From the NCBI GenBank assembly GCA_036732025.1, contig DAINDE010000013.1, positions 17,680 to 81,679 of the forward strand: a stretch of DNA of 64,000 bases, read 5' to 3'. Source of the stretch: SSSZ01 sp036732025 (GTDB lineage: Bacteria; Pseudomonadota; Gammaproteobacteria; Burkholderiales; Rhodocyclaceae). The notes under the pieces are model-generated. The model worked only from the letters and a program-made list of their open reading frames with translations. It was not told where the DNA came from and searched no databases. Below, in pieces: positions 53,555 to 64,000 of this stretch; the first letter of the stretch is position 1; the number at the start of each line of letters is the position of its first letter. The position numbers and the translations under genes were made by a program.

Positions 53555-55174
53555 ATGCTTCGGTTGCGTGACTGGAAAATCTGGATTCGCCTGACTGCCG
53601 CCATCTGGCTGGTCCTCGTCGTCGCCTGGGCGGGCACGATCATCTGGGCGAGCCAGGTCAACCGCGAGACGGCCATCCGGCAGGCCCAGGATTTCGCAGG
53701 CAGCATCCACGAAATGACCATGGCTGGCCTCACCGGCATGATGATCACCGGCACCGTCGGCCAGCGAGAGGTCTTCCTCGACCAGATCAAGCAGCTCTCC
53801 ATCATCAAGGATCTGCACGTGGCCCGCGGCGAGGCCGTAGCCAAACTGTTCGGCCCCGACACCAAGGAAAAGCGGGCGCTGGATGCCGTCGAGAAACAGG
53901 TAATGGCCAGCGGCACTCCCTTCGTGGCGGTCCAGCGGGAAGGCAGCAGTTCCTACCTGCACGTAGTCAATCCCACCAAGGCCAGCAAGAACTACCTGGG
54001 CAAGGACTGCATCGCCTGCCACCAGGTACCCGAAGGAACCGTCCTCGGCGTGGTCAGCATGAAGGTTTCCCTCGATTCCGTGGAAGCGGATGTCGACGCC
54101 TTCCGCATCAAGATCGCCGGCGCCGCCCTGCTGGTCATCGGCGTCCTGCTGGTGGTCATCTACCTGCTGACCCGCCATTTCGTCACCGGCCCCCTCGACA
54201 ACCTGCGCCAGGGCCTGGAAGACATCGCCCGCGGCGAGGGCGACCTCACCCGCCGCCTGACCGTGCGTGGGCAGGACGAGATCGGCCAGGCCGCCGCCGT
54301 CTTCAACGAGATGATGGAGAACTTCAGCCGCCTGGTGCGGCAGGTGCGGGACGCCGCCGGCCAGGTTTCCGCCAAGGTTGCATCCCTTTCCGAGAGTGCC
54401 GACCGGGTGGCGCGCAGTTCCCACCAGCAGGATCAGAAATCGGGCCTCGCCGCCTCCGCCGTCGAGCAACTGGTGGACAGCATCTCGTCCATCGCCAAGA
54501 GCGCCGAACACGTCCAGCAGCAGTCCCAGGAAAGCCTTGCCCGGGCCCAGGAAGGCAGCCGCAACCTCAATACCCTGCTGCAGGAAATGGGCATCGTCGA
54601 AAAGGCGGTCAAGGAAATGGCCGAGTCGGTCAACCATTTCGTCCGCAATACCGAATCGATCACCTCCATGACCCGCGAGGTCAAGGATATCGCCGAGCAG
54701 ACCAACCTGCTGGCGCTCAACGCCGCCATCGAGGCGGCCCGTGCCGGCGAGCAGGGCCGCGGTTTTGCCGTGGTCGCCGACGAGGTGAGGAAGCTTGCCG
54801 AGAAATCGTCGCGGGCCGCCGGGGAAATCGACGCCATCACCGCCACCATCAGCAACCAGTCGGTGGCGGTGCGCCGCACCATCGAGGAAGGTCTCGACCA
54901 CCTGGCCAGCAGTCAGGCCGCCGTCACCACGGTTGCCAGCGTGCTGCAGGCCACCAACGGCTCGGTCACCGAGGTCGGTCACGGCCTCGATACCATCGCC
55001 GAAGCCACCGAACAGCAACGTCGGGTTTCCGGCGAGGTAGAGACGAGCATCGAAGCCATCGCCGGCATGGCCCGGGACAACACCGGCAGCGTCGAACAGA
55101 CCGCCGGCGCCGCCCACGACCTGAAAAACCTGGCCGACGGCCTGCAGGGCATGGTGGGGCGCTTCAAGGTCTGA
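53555..55174 (+). CDS. Chemoreceptor with periplasmic heme c motif
   Basis: Predicted 539-aa methyl-accepting chemotaxis protein. TM1 about residues 12-33; periplasmic domain about 34-185; TM2 about 188-208; HAMP-like region, then signalling helices with the hairpin QTNLLALNAAIEAARAGEQGRGFAVVADEVRKL (about 383-415). The periplasmic part contains CIACH at residues 152-156 in NYLGKDCIACHQVPEG, a CxxCH motif for covalent heme c. Heme-bearing periplasmic sensor domains are described in Geobacter chemoreceptors. The predicted role is redox, oxygen or ligand-gas sensing. A GAGGGGAG ribosome site precedes the ATG. Confidence 0.88.
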   Translation: MLRLRDWKIWIRLTAAIWLVLVVAWAGTIIWASQVNRETAIRQAQDFAGSIHEMTMAGLTGMMITGTVGQREVFLDQIKQLSIIKDLHVARGEAVAKLFGPDTKEKRALDAVEKQVMASGTPFVAVQREGSSSYLHVVNPTKASKNYLGKDCIACHQVPEGTVLGVVSMKVSLDSVEADVDAFRIKIAGAALLVIGVLLVVIYLLTRHFVTGPLDNLRQGLEDIARGEGDLTRRLTVRGQDEIGQAAAVFNEMMENFSRLVRQVRDAAGQVSAKVASLSESADRVARSSHQQDQKSGLAASAVEQLVDSISSIAKSAEHVQQQSQESLARAQEGSRNLNTLLQEMGIVEKAVKEMAESVNHFVRNTESITSMTREVKDIAEQTNLLALNAAIEAARAGEQGRGFAVVADEVRKLAEKSSRAAGEIDAITATISNQSVAVRRTIEEGLDHLASSQAAVTTVASVLQATNGSVTEVGHGLDTIAEATEQQRRVSGEVETSIEAIAGMARDNTGSVEQTAGAAHDLKNLADGLQGMVGRFKV

Positions 55175-55205
55175 CGCCCGCGGCCGCTGCGGCGGCCGCC
55201 GCCGG

Positions 55206-56576
55206 TCAGAGCGGCGTCAGTTCCAGGTCGAGGCCGGCTCCCGGCCCCGAGCGCGTCATTCCGGTCAGGGAACTGATGCCGGCATCGACGGCGGGAGCCC
55301 CCAGGGAAGCGGCGATCTGGTTGACCTTGCGCATGCGGTCGATCATGCAGGCGATGAGGGCGTTGCGCATGCGCTCATGCAGCTCCTCCGACGACAGGGC
55401 CAGGGCCGAGGCGCTGATTTCCAGGAACAGCGCACGCTCCAGGGTCACCACCGTGGCGTGGCGCTTGTTGTTGGTGGGGTGCAGGTAGCCGATCTCGCCG
55501 ATCACCTCCCCCGCCCCCAGCCGGCAGATCGCCTTGCCGGCCACCGACACCTCGACGAAGCCCGACACCAGGATACCGAAGAGCTGGTTGCTCTCCCCCT
55601 CGCGGATGATCGCCACCCCCGGCTGCACCTCCCGCCACACGGCGACACGCAGGATCTCCCACAGCTCGATGTTTTCGAACTCGGTGAAGAAGGTCAGCTT
55701 GCGCAGCATCTCGAAGTGGGTGGTGTCCTGCACCGTATCGTCTTCTTCGACGATCTTGTAGCGGACGGCGGAAAGGTCCTTGGCGAACTCGGCGCCGTTC
55801 TTGTAACGGCTGTAGAGGTCCTTTTCCAGGGCCTTCTTGATGATGCCATTGAGGGCCGGCGGCAGGTTGGGGTTCAGTGCCGTGACGTCCGGCGCGTCGG
55901 TATTGATGATCTTGTAGATGAGGGTCGCCTGGTTGTTGGCGCGGAAGGGCAGGCGCCCGGTGAGCAACTGGAAGAGGACGACGCCCAGGGAATAGAGGTC
56001 GGTCTTCTGGTTCAGCGCGTAGCCCTTGATCTGCTCCGGGGACATGTAGGCCGGCGAACCCACCCCCATGATGAACGTCGAGTCCCGGTCCATGTCCTTC
56101 TGCAGGTTGAGCGCCAGGCCGAAGTCGGCGATCTTGGCGTCCTCGTCGCCGGTGACCATGATGTTGGCCGGCTTGATGTCCCGGTGGATGACCCCCTGCC
56201 GATAGGCATGATCCAGGGCCAGGCAGCACTTGAAGATGATGCCGATGGCCCGGTGCAGGGGCAGCAGGCGGTCTATGCGGCAGAATTTCTCCAGGGAATC
56301 GCCATCGACGTATTCCATGGCCAGATAGGCGTAATCGTCCTCCACCACGGCATCGTAGATCTTGACGATATTGGGGTGGTCGAGGCGCCCGGCAGTGACG
56401 CCCTCGGTCTGGAACAACTTGCGCAGGCGCCGCGACATGGCGGCGTTGTCGCTGCCAAAGCGGACCAGCTTGACCGCCACCTGGCGGTCGCCGTCGGGAT
56501 CGTCGCACAGGTAGACGGTGGCCGTGGCGCCCTTGCCCAGCTCCTTTACCACCCGATATTTGCCGATGTTTTCCAT
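55206..56576 (-). CDS. Ser/Thr protein kinase with C-terminal cyclic-nucleotide-binding-like domain
   Basis: Predicted 456-aa cytosolic protein. The eukaryotic-type kinase domain (about residues 7-275) keeps all key motifs: GKGATATVY (glycine loop), VAVK (Lys36), HRDIKPAN (131-138, Asp133), DFG (151-153) and SPE (179-181). A cNMP-binding-like domain fills about 315-430, with a phosphate-cassette-like stretch GEVIGEIGYLHPTNNKRHATV that retains Glu and Arg. No membrane helix or PASTA repeat is present. The start at 56576 gives the standard N-terminus. It is divergent from grpE and convergent with the heme chemoreceptor gene. Substrates and the bound nucleotide are unknown. Confidence 0.88.
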   Translation of the reverse strand: MENIGKYRVVKELGKGATATVYLCDDPDGDRQVAVKLVRFGSDNAAMSRRLRKLFQTEGVTAGRLDHPNIVKIYDAVVEDDYAYLAMEYVDGDSLEKFCRIDRLLPLHRAIGIIFKCCLALDHAYRQGVIHRDIKPANIMVTGDEDAKIADFGLALNLQKDMDRDSTFIMGVGSPAYMSPEQIKGYALNQKTDLYSLGVVLFQLLTGRLPFRANNQATLIYKIINTDAPDVTALNPNLPPALNGIIKKALEKDLYSRYKNGAEFAKDLSAVRYKIVEEDDTVQDTTHFEMLRKLTFFTEFENIELWEILRVAVWREVQPGVAIIREGESNQLFGILVSGFVEVSVAGKAICRLGAGEVIGEIGYLHPTNNKRHATVVTLERALFLEISASALALSSEELHERMRNALIACMIDRMRKVNQIAASLGAPAVDAGISSLTGMTRSGPGAGLDLELTPL

Positions 56577-56637
56577 GCCCCCGCCGCCGCTGATTTTCGT
56601 TTCATCGTAGCACGGTTGAAAAAGCTGCAACATGGGC

Positions 56638-56663
56638 CTTGAAATCAAAAAATCAGCCCATAC
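56638..56663 (+). promoter_or_regulatory. Sigma-32-like heat-shock promoter of grpE-dnaK-dnaJ
   Basis: CTTGAAA (56638-56644) matches the sigma-32 -35 box; CCCATAC (56657-56663) matches the core of the -10 consensus CCCCAT. The spacer is 12 bases, and the -10 lies 31 bases before the grpE ATG. Confidence 0.68.
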
Positions 56664-56694
56664 ATGTTTTTCCAGTTTTTCCGGAGACCCATCC

Positions 56695-57326
56695 ATGTCC
56701 AACGAACAAGAATCCCAGGAACCCCTCCTGGGCGCCGAACCTGCCCCAACCAACCCCCCCCCCGAAAAAAACCCCCCCCCCGCGGGTGGATAACAGAACC
56801 CCCAAGGGGGGGACAAGCCCCCAAAGGAGAAAAAAGAGGACCCGGCCCACCNNNNNNNNNNGCCGTGCCCAGCCTGGAGGAGCAACTGCGCCAGATGGAG
56901 CTGAAGGTGGCCGAGCACCACGATGCCTGGCTGCGGGCCAAGGCAGAGGCCGAGAATGTTCGCCGCCGCGCCCAGGACGACATCAGCAAGGCCCACAAAT
57001 TCGCCGTCGAGAAATTCGCCGGCGAACTGCTGGCGGTGAAGGACAGCCTGGAAGCCGCCCTGGCCACCCAGGAGCAGACGGTGGAGAGCTTCCGCGCCGG
57101 CGTCGAGATCACCTTGAAGCAACTCGTCTCCGCCTTCGAGAAAAACGCCCTGGTGGAAATCAACCCCGTTGGCGAGAAGTTCGACCCCCACAGGCACCAG
57201 GCCATCGGCATGGTCGACTCCGAGCAGGAGCCGAACACCGTCGTCACCGTGCTGCAGAAGGGCTACCTCATCGCCGAACGCACCCTGCGGCCGGCCCTGG
57301 TCATGGTAGCCAAGCCGAAGTCTTGA
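56695..57326 (+). CDS. grpE: Nucleotide exchange factor GrpE (interrupted by an assembly gap)
   Basis: GrpE releases ADP from DnaK. The start MSNEQESQEPLLGAEPAP at 56695 follows CCGGAGA. After about 25 codons the sequence turns into C, A and G homopolymers and hits ten N (56852-56861). After the gap, in a different frame, the normal GrpE core resumes: coiled coil (LEEQLRQMELKVAEHHDAWLRAKAEAENVRRRAQDDISKAHKFAVEKFAGELLAVKDSLEAAL) and beta-wing ending VVTVLQKGYLIAERTLRPALVMVAKPKS. The frame change is almost certainly an assembly artefact, not a real mutation. Adjacent dnaK and dnaJ confirm identity. Confidence 0.85.
56852..56861. other. Assembly gap (10 N) within grpE
   Basis: Ten N in the 5' part of grpE, the only ambiguous bases noticed in the window. 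The roughly 100 bases before it (about 56750-56851) are unusually rich in C, A and G runs and do not keep the grpE frame, so they should be treated as low quality. Confidence 0.95.
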
Positions 57327-57392
57327 AATTCCGGGGAATGACCCCAATTCCAGAACATCACAAATCCAATCGAATTCAGTAAAGGAACCATC

Positions 57393-59332
<1,940 letters not shown>

Positions 59333-59336
<4 letters not shown>

Positions 59337-59361
59337 AACGGACGCTGAAGCGCCGTTTTAA
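59333..59361. repeat. Hairpin 1 between dnaK and dnaJ
   Basis: Perfect 9-bp arms TTAAAACGG (59333-59341) and CCGTTTTAA (59353-59361), with an internal CGC/GCG continuation. The dnaK stop codon (59334-59336) is inside the left arm. The U-rich right arm may act as a weak terminator or attenuator. Confidence 0.75.
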
Positions 59362-59363
59362 GT

Positions 59364-59405
59364 GGCCGGATCGAAGCGGACGCTCACGCGCCGCTTGATC
59401 CGGCC
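59364..59405. repeat. Hairpin 2 between dnaK and dnaJ
   Basis: Perfect 9-bp arms GGCCGGATC (59364-59372) and GATCCGGCC (59397-59405), extended inside by AAGCGG/CCGCTT around ACGCTCACGCG. The inner CGGACGCT-x-A-x-GCGCCG core repeats that of hairpin 1, so the two may be related copies. It ends 27 bases before the dnaJ ATG. Confidence 0.75.
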
Positions 59406-59432
59406 TTTGCGCAGCACCAGCCGGGAACAGTC

Positions 59433-60566
59433 ATGTCAAAACGCGACTTTTACGAAATCCTCGGTGTCAATCGCGATGCCTCCGAGGAAGAAATCAAGAA
59501 GGCCTACCGCAAGCTGGCCATGAAGCATCACCCCGACCGCAACCCCGACAACCCGGCTGCGGAGGAGAAGTTCAAGGAAGCCAAGGAAGCCTACGAGATT
59601 CTTTCCGACAGCCAGAAGCGGGCGGCATATGACCAGTTCGGCCACGCCGGGGTCGATCCCCAGGCCGGCATGGGCGGCGGCTTCGGCGGCGCCGGCATGG
59701 GTGGTTTCGCCGACGCCTTCGGCGGCATCTTCGACGAAATCTTCGGCGGCGCCCGGGGTGGCGGCGGGCGCTCCAACATCTATCGCGGCGCCGACCTGCG
59801 CTACAACCTGGAAATCACCCTGGAACAGGCCGCCCACGGCACCGAGACCAAGATCCGCATCCCCACCATGGAGGTGTGCGAACCCTGCCACGGCACCGGC
59901 GCCAAGCCCGGCACCCAGCCCAAGACCTGCCCCACCTGCGGCGGCTCCGGCCAGGTGCGCCTGCAACAGGGCTTCTTCTCCATCCAGCAGACCTGCCCCA
60001 AGTGCCATGGCACCGGCCGCTATATCCCGGATCCCTGCAACTCTTGCGGCGGCGCCGGCCGCATCAAGCAGCACAAGACCCTGGCGGTGAAGATCCCTGC
60101 CGGCGTGGACGAGGGCGATCGCATCCGCCTGGCCGGCGAGGGCGAACACGGCGTCAACGGCGGCCCCCCGGGGGATCTCTACGTGCAGATCCACCTCAAG
60201 CAGCACCCGGTCTTCCAGCGGGACCACAACGACCTGCACTGCGAGATGCCCATCTCCTTCACCACCGCCGCCTTGGGCGGGGAAATCGAGATTCCCACCC
60301 TGGACGGCGCCGCCAAGATCCGCATTCCCGCGGAAACCCAGTCCGGCCGGGTCTTCCGCCTGCGCGGCAAGGGTATCAAGGGGGTACGCAGCCACACCCA
60401 TGGCGACCTCATGTGCCATGTGGTGGTCGAGACGCCGGTAAACCTCACCGATCGCCAGCGGGAGCTGCTCAAGGAACTGGAGGACATCAGCAACCAGCAC
60501 GCCGGCAAGCACAACCCCCGGGCGAAATCCTGGATGGACAAGGTCAAGGACTTCTTCAGCGGCTAA
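59433..60566 (+). CDS. dnaJ: Co-chaperone DnaJ (Hsp40)
   Basis: Predicted 377-aa co-chaperone stimulating DnaK ATPase. The J domain (residues 1-70) has the HPD motif in MKHHPDRNPDNP. A Gly/Phe region (about 72-120) follows, then four CxxCxGxG zinc repeats (CEPCHGTG, CPTCGGSG, CPKCHGTG, CNSCGGAG) and the C-terminal substrate-binding domains. It is a full type I DnaJ, downstream of dnaK as usual. Confidence 0.97.
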   Translation: MSKRDFYEILGVNRDASEEEIKKAYRKLAMKHHPDRNPDNPAAEEKFKEAKEAYEILSDSQKRAAYDQFGHAGVDPQAGMGGGFGGAGMGGFADAFGGIFDEIFGGARGGGGRSNIYRGADLRYNLEITLEQAAHGTETKIRIPTMEVCEPCHGTGAKPGTQPKTCPTCGGSGQVRLQQGFFSIQQTCPKCHGTGRYIPDPCNSCGGAGRIKQHKTLAVKIPAGVDEGDRIRLAGEGEHGVNGGPPGDLYVQIHLKQHPVFQRDHNDLHCEMPISFTTAALGGEIEIPTLDGAAKIRIPAETQSGRVFRLRGKGIKGVRSHTHGDLMCHVVVETPVNLTDRQRELLKELEDISNQHAGKHNPRAKSWMDKVKDFFSG

Positions 60567-60671
60567 CCCCTCCCCCGGCGAGGCAGGAATCCTGTAAGCT
60601 GGCTGTCAGCTTCGCCGCTCATTCTTTTCAGCTGGGCTGAAGATACAGCCCTGCACCAACAAGGGGAGACC

Positions 60672-61820
60672 ATGAGATTCATCCGCCTAGCAGCCGTCGC
60701 CGGCTTCTTCGGGCTGGCCGCCGTCGCCGCCGTCGCCGACCCGGGCATCACCGACACCACCATCACCCTCGGCATGTCGTCCCCCTTCACCGGCCCCAAT
60801 GGGGCCTACGGCATGCAGATGCGGGAAGCCATCACCGCCCACTTCGACGCCATCAACAAGAGCGGCGGCATCAACGGGCGCAAGATCGAACTCGTCACCC
60901 TCGACGACGGCTACGAGACCGAGCGTACCCTGGCCAATACCAAGACCCTCATCCAGGAGAAACAGGTCTTCGCCCTCCTCGGCTATTACGGCTCCAGCCC
61001 CACCACGGAAGCCATGAACAAGGTCTTCGGACCGGCCCGGGTGCCCCTGGTGGGAACCATCTCCGGCGCCGGCACCCTGCGCGAGGCGCCTTCGGCCAAC
61101 GCCAACAACCGCTACATGTTCAACGTCCGGGCCAGCTACGCCGACGAGACCGAGGCCATCGTCAACCAGATCGTCTCCCTGGGCCTCAAGAACATCGCCG
61201 TCTTCTACCAGAACGACGGCTTCGGCAAATCCGGCCTCGAGGGCGTCACCGCCGCCCTCAAGAAGCACAACCTGACACCTACCGCCGTCGGCACCGTCGA
61301 ACGCAACTCGCTGGACGTCGGCAAGGCTGTCGAAGCCATCAGCAAGGTCACGCCCCAGGCGGTGGTCATGGTCACCCTGTACAAACCCACCGCCGCCTTC
61401 GTCAAGGCCATGAAGCAGATGGGCCAGTTCCCCATGTTCATGACCCTCTCGCCGGTGGGCGCCGAACTGCTGGCCCAGGAACTCGGCAACGACGCCCGCG
61501 GCATCGGCATTTCTCAGGTCATGCCCTACCCCTGGAACGACACCGTGCCGGTGGTCAAGGAATACCAGCGCCTCATCGGCAGCAAGCAGAAGGAGAAGTA
61601 CTCCTACTATGGCCTGGAGGGCTACATCACCGCCCGGGTCATGACCGACGCCCTGAAGAAATTGGGGCGTGACGTGACCCGCGAGAAGCTGGTGGCGACC
61701 CTCGAAGGTTCCAGCTACGACCTGGGCGGCTACCGCGTCGCCTATAGCACCGACAACCGGCTCGGCTCCCGTTTCGTCGACCTCACCGTCGTCGGTGCCG
61801 GCGGCAAGGTCATGAAGTAG
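60672..61820 (+). CDS. ABC transporter substrate-binding protein, LivK type
   Basis: Predicted 382-aa periplasmic binding protein. A signal peptide (about residues 1-22, ending AAVAAVADPG) precedes a Leu/Ile/Val-binding-protein fold (ITDTTITLGMSSPFTGPNGAYG, KIELVTLDDGYETERTLANTKTLIQEKQVFALLGYYGSSPTTEAM). No permease or ATPase genes are adjacent, so it is an orphan component; the ligand could be an amino acid, amide or aromatic acid. GGGGAG sits 5 bases before the ATG. A bidirectional terminator follows. Confidence 0.88.
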   Translation: MRFIRLAAVAGFFGLAAVAAVADPGITDTTITLGMSSPFTGPNGAYGMQMREAITAHFDAINKSGGINGRKIELVTLDDGYETERTLANTKTLIQEKQVFALLGYYGSSPTTEAMNKVFGPARVPLVGTISGAGTLREAPSANANNRYMFNVRASYADETEAIVNQIVSLGLKNIAVFYQNDGFGKSGLEGVTAALKKHNLTPTAVGTVERNSLDVGKAVEAISKVTPQAVVMVTLYKPTAAFVKAMKQMGQFPMFMTLSPVGAELLAQELGNDARGIGISQVMPYPWNDTVPVVKEYQRLIGSKQKEKYSYYGLEGYITARVMTDALKKLGRDVTREKLVATLEGSSYDLGGYRVAYSTDNRLGSRFVDLTVVGAGGKVMK

Positions 61821-61835
61821 GGGCTAGCCACTGAC

Positions 61836-61864
61836 AAAAAACCCGCCGGTCGGCGGGTTTTTTT
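61836..61864. terminator. Bidirectional terminator between the LivK-type gene and cysS
   Basis: Stem AAACCCGCC / GGCGGGTTT with loop GGTC, preceded by an A run and followed by a T run, so it can terminate both convergent transcripts. It lies 16 bases after the plus-strand stop and 11 bases from the cysS stop. Confidence 0.9.
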
Positions 61865-61874
61865 GCCCCTGCGT

Positions 61875-63245
<1,371 letters not shown>

Positions 63246-63350
63246 GGCGGGTACGGAAAGGGAGGATTCCCACGCCCGCCGCCATACCGAAACGGCTGGC
63301 GACTTGGTAGAATCGCAGGATTATCAAACTCGGCAAAGTATAGCATAGCG

Positions 63351-64000
63351 ATGACTGCGTCCTTCCCGCTCCTGCCTGGCTTCCGGCCCCGTGCCGCCCT
63401 GCGCGCCGCCCTCTTCGGCCTCGTTCTCGGCTGCTCCCTGCCGGCCTTCGCCGACAATCTCCCCGAGGTCCAGCGCCTGATCAAGCAGGGCCAGTATCCC
63501 CAGGCCCTGGAAAAGGTCGACGCCTACCTCTCCGGCAAGCCCAGGGATGCCCAGGGCCGTTTCCTCAAGGGCCTCATCCTCACCGAGATGAACAAGCCGG
63601 CCGACGCCATCGCCGTCTTCACCAAGCTCACCGAGGATTACCCCGAACTGCCCGAGCCCTACAACAACCTGGCCGTCCTCTACGCCCAGCAGAAGCAGTA
63701 CGACAAGGCCCGCACGGCGCTGGAGATGGCCATCAGGACGCACCCCTCCTACGCCATCGCCTACGAGAACCTGGGCGACATCTACGCCAAGCTGGCCAGC
63801 CAGGCCTACGACAAGGCGCTGCAGATCGATTCCGCCAACGCCACGGCCCAGACCAAGATGGCGCTGATCCGCGACCTCATCAGCACTTCCGCCAAGCCCA
63901 ACGTCAAGCCTCAGGTACCGACGGCGGCAACGCCCGCCGCCGCGGCACCCGCGCCCGCCAAGACGGCGCCGACGGCTACCGTGGTTTCCGCCGCCCCGGC
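63351..64000 (+). CDS. Exported TPR protein (cut by the window edge)
   Basis: At least 216 codons from the ATG at 63351; the frame is open to the window end. A signal peptide occupies about residues 1-34 (AALRAALFGLVLGCSLPAFA), then about three TPR-like repeats (VQRLIKQGQYPQALEKVDAYLSGKPRDAQGRFLKGLILTEMNKPADAIAVFTKLTEDYPELPEPYNNLAVLYAQQKQYDKARTALEMAI) and, from about residue 180, a Pro/Ala/Thr-rich stretch. Such a protein regularly sits between cysS and a peptidyl-prolyl isomerase gene. Probably periplasmic; role unknown. Confidence 0.82.
   Translation, partial: MTASFPLLPGFRPRAALRAALFGLVLGCSLPAFADNLPEVQRLIKQGQYPQALEKVDAYLSGKPRDAQGRFLKGLILTEMNKPADAIAVFTKLTEDYPELPEPYNNLAVLYAQQKQYDKARTALEMAIRTHPSYAIAYENLGDIYAKLASQAYDKALQIDSANATAQTKMALIRDLISTSAKPNVKPQVPTAATPAAAAPAPAKTAPTATVVSAAP

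Overview
The window is a GC-rich, densely coded chromosomal stretch of a betaproteobacterium. Three things point to the order Rhodocyclales (Azospira/Dechloromonas-like; this is inference, no search was run): the gene order ndk-rlmN-pilW-rodZ-ispG-hisS-yfgM-bamB-der-hfq-hflX-hflK-hflC-(DUF2065)-hisZ-purA, the many PAS, chemotaxis and c-di-GMP proteins, and paired DctA and DctPQM dicarboxylate uptake. The sequence comes from a draft assembly: a run of ten N interrupts grpE, and the bases just before it look unreliable.

Layout. 1-3.6 kb: panE (minus), then cysDN for sulfate activation. 3.6-12.8 kb: a plus-strand sensory block with a split Aer-like aerotaxis pair (PAS protein plus chemoreceptor), an orphan triple-PAS protein, a PAS-GGDEF diguanylate cyclase, three membrane or enzyme genes (DUF599, RarD-type EamA, a membrane-anchored spermidine-synthase-like protein) and an HDOD-receiver-GGDEF protein. 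12.8-16 kb: rlmB and rnr on the minus strand, then tRNA-Leu(CAG) with a near-consensus promoter overlapping the rnr start, an SRPBCC protein and a short MITE-like element. 17-32.3 kb: sixteen minus-strand housekeeping genes from ndk to purA, mostly with overlapping starts and stops. 32.4-36 kb: an EAL-CBS-GGDEF-like protein and a chemoreceptor. 36.1-43.5 kb: a C4-dicarboxylate regulon in which TRAP genes dctPQM and the symporter gene dctA sit beside a DctS-like kinase and a DctR-like regulator; a shared palindrome lies upstream of both transport units. 43.6-51.3 kb: trxA, rho, rpmE, an ArnT-like membrane glycosyltransferase, orn, an M48 protease, a small cytochrome c, rsgA and a YpfJ-type metalloprotease. 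51.4-56.6 kb: a CBS/PAS sensor without output domain, an unknown EF-hand-like protein, a chemoreceptor whose periplasmic domain has a heme c motif, and a Ser/Thr kinase fused to a cyclic-nucleotide-binding-like domain. 56.7-60.6 kb: the heat-shock genes grpE-dnaK-dnaJ behind a sigma-32-like promoter. 60.7-64 kb: a LivK-type binding protein, cysS (minus) and the start of a TPR protein cut by the window edge.

Most of the window is conserved housekeeping DNA. The less ordinary material is the heme-motif chemoreceptor and the kinase-cNMP protein next to it, the dicarboxylate operator pair, the MITE-like element, the twin hairpins between dnaK and dnaJ, the possible gene remnant before rsgA, and PAS proteins lacking an output domain. 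I found no convincing defence system, prophage, CRISPR array or complete insertion sequence.
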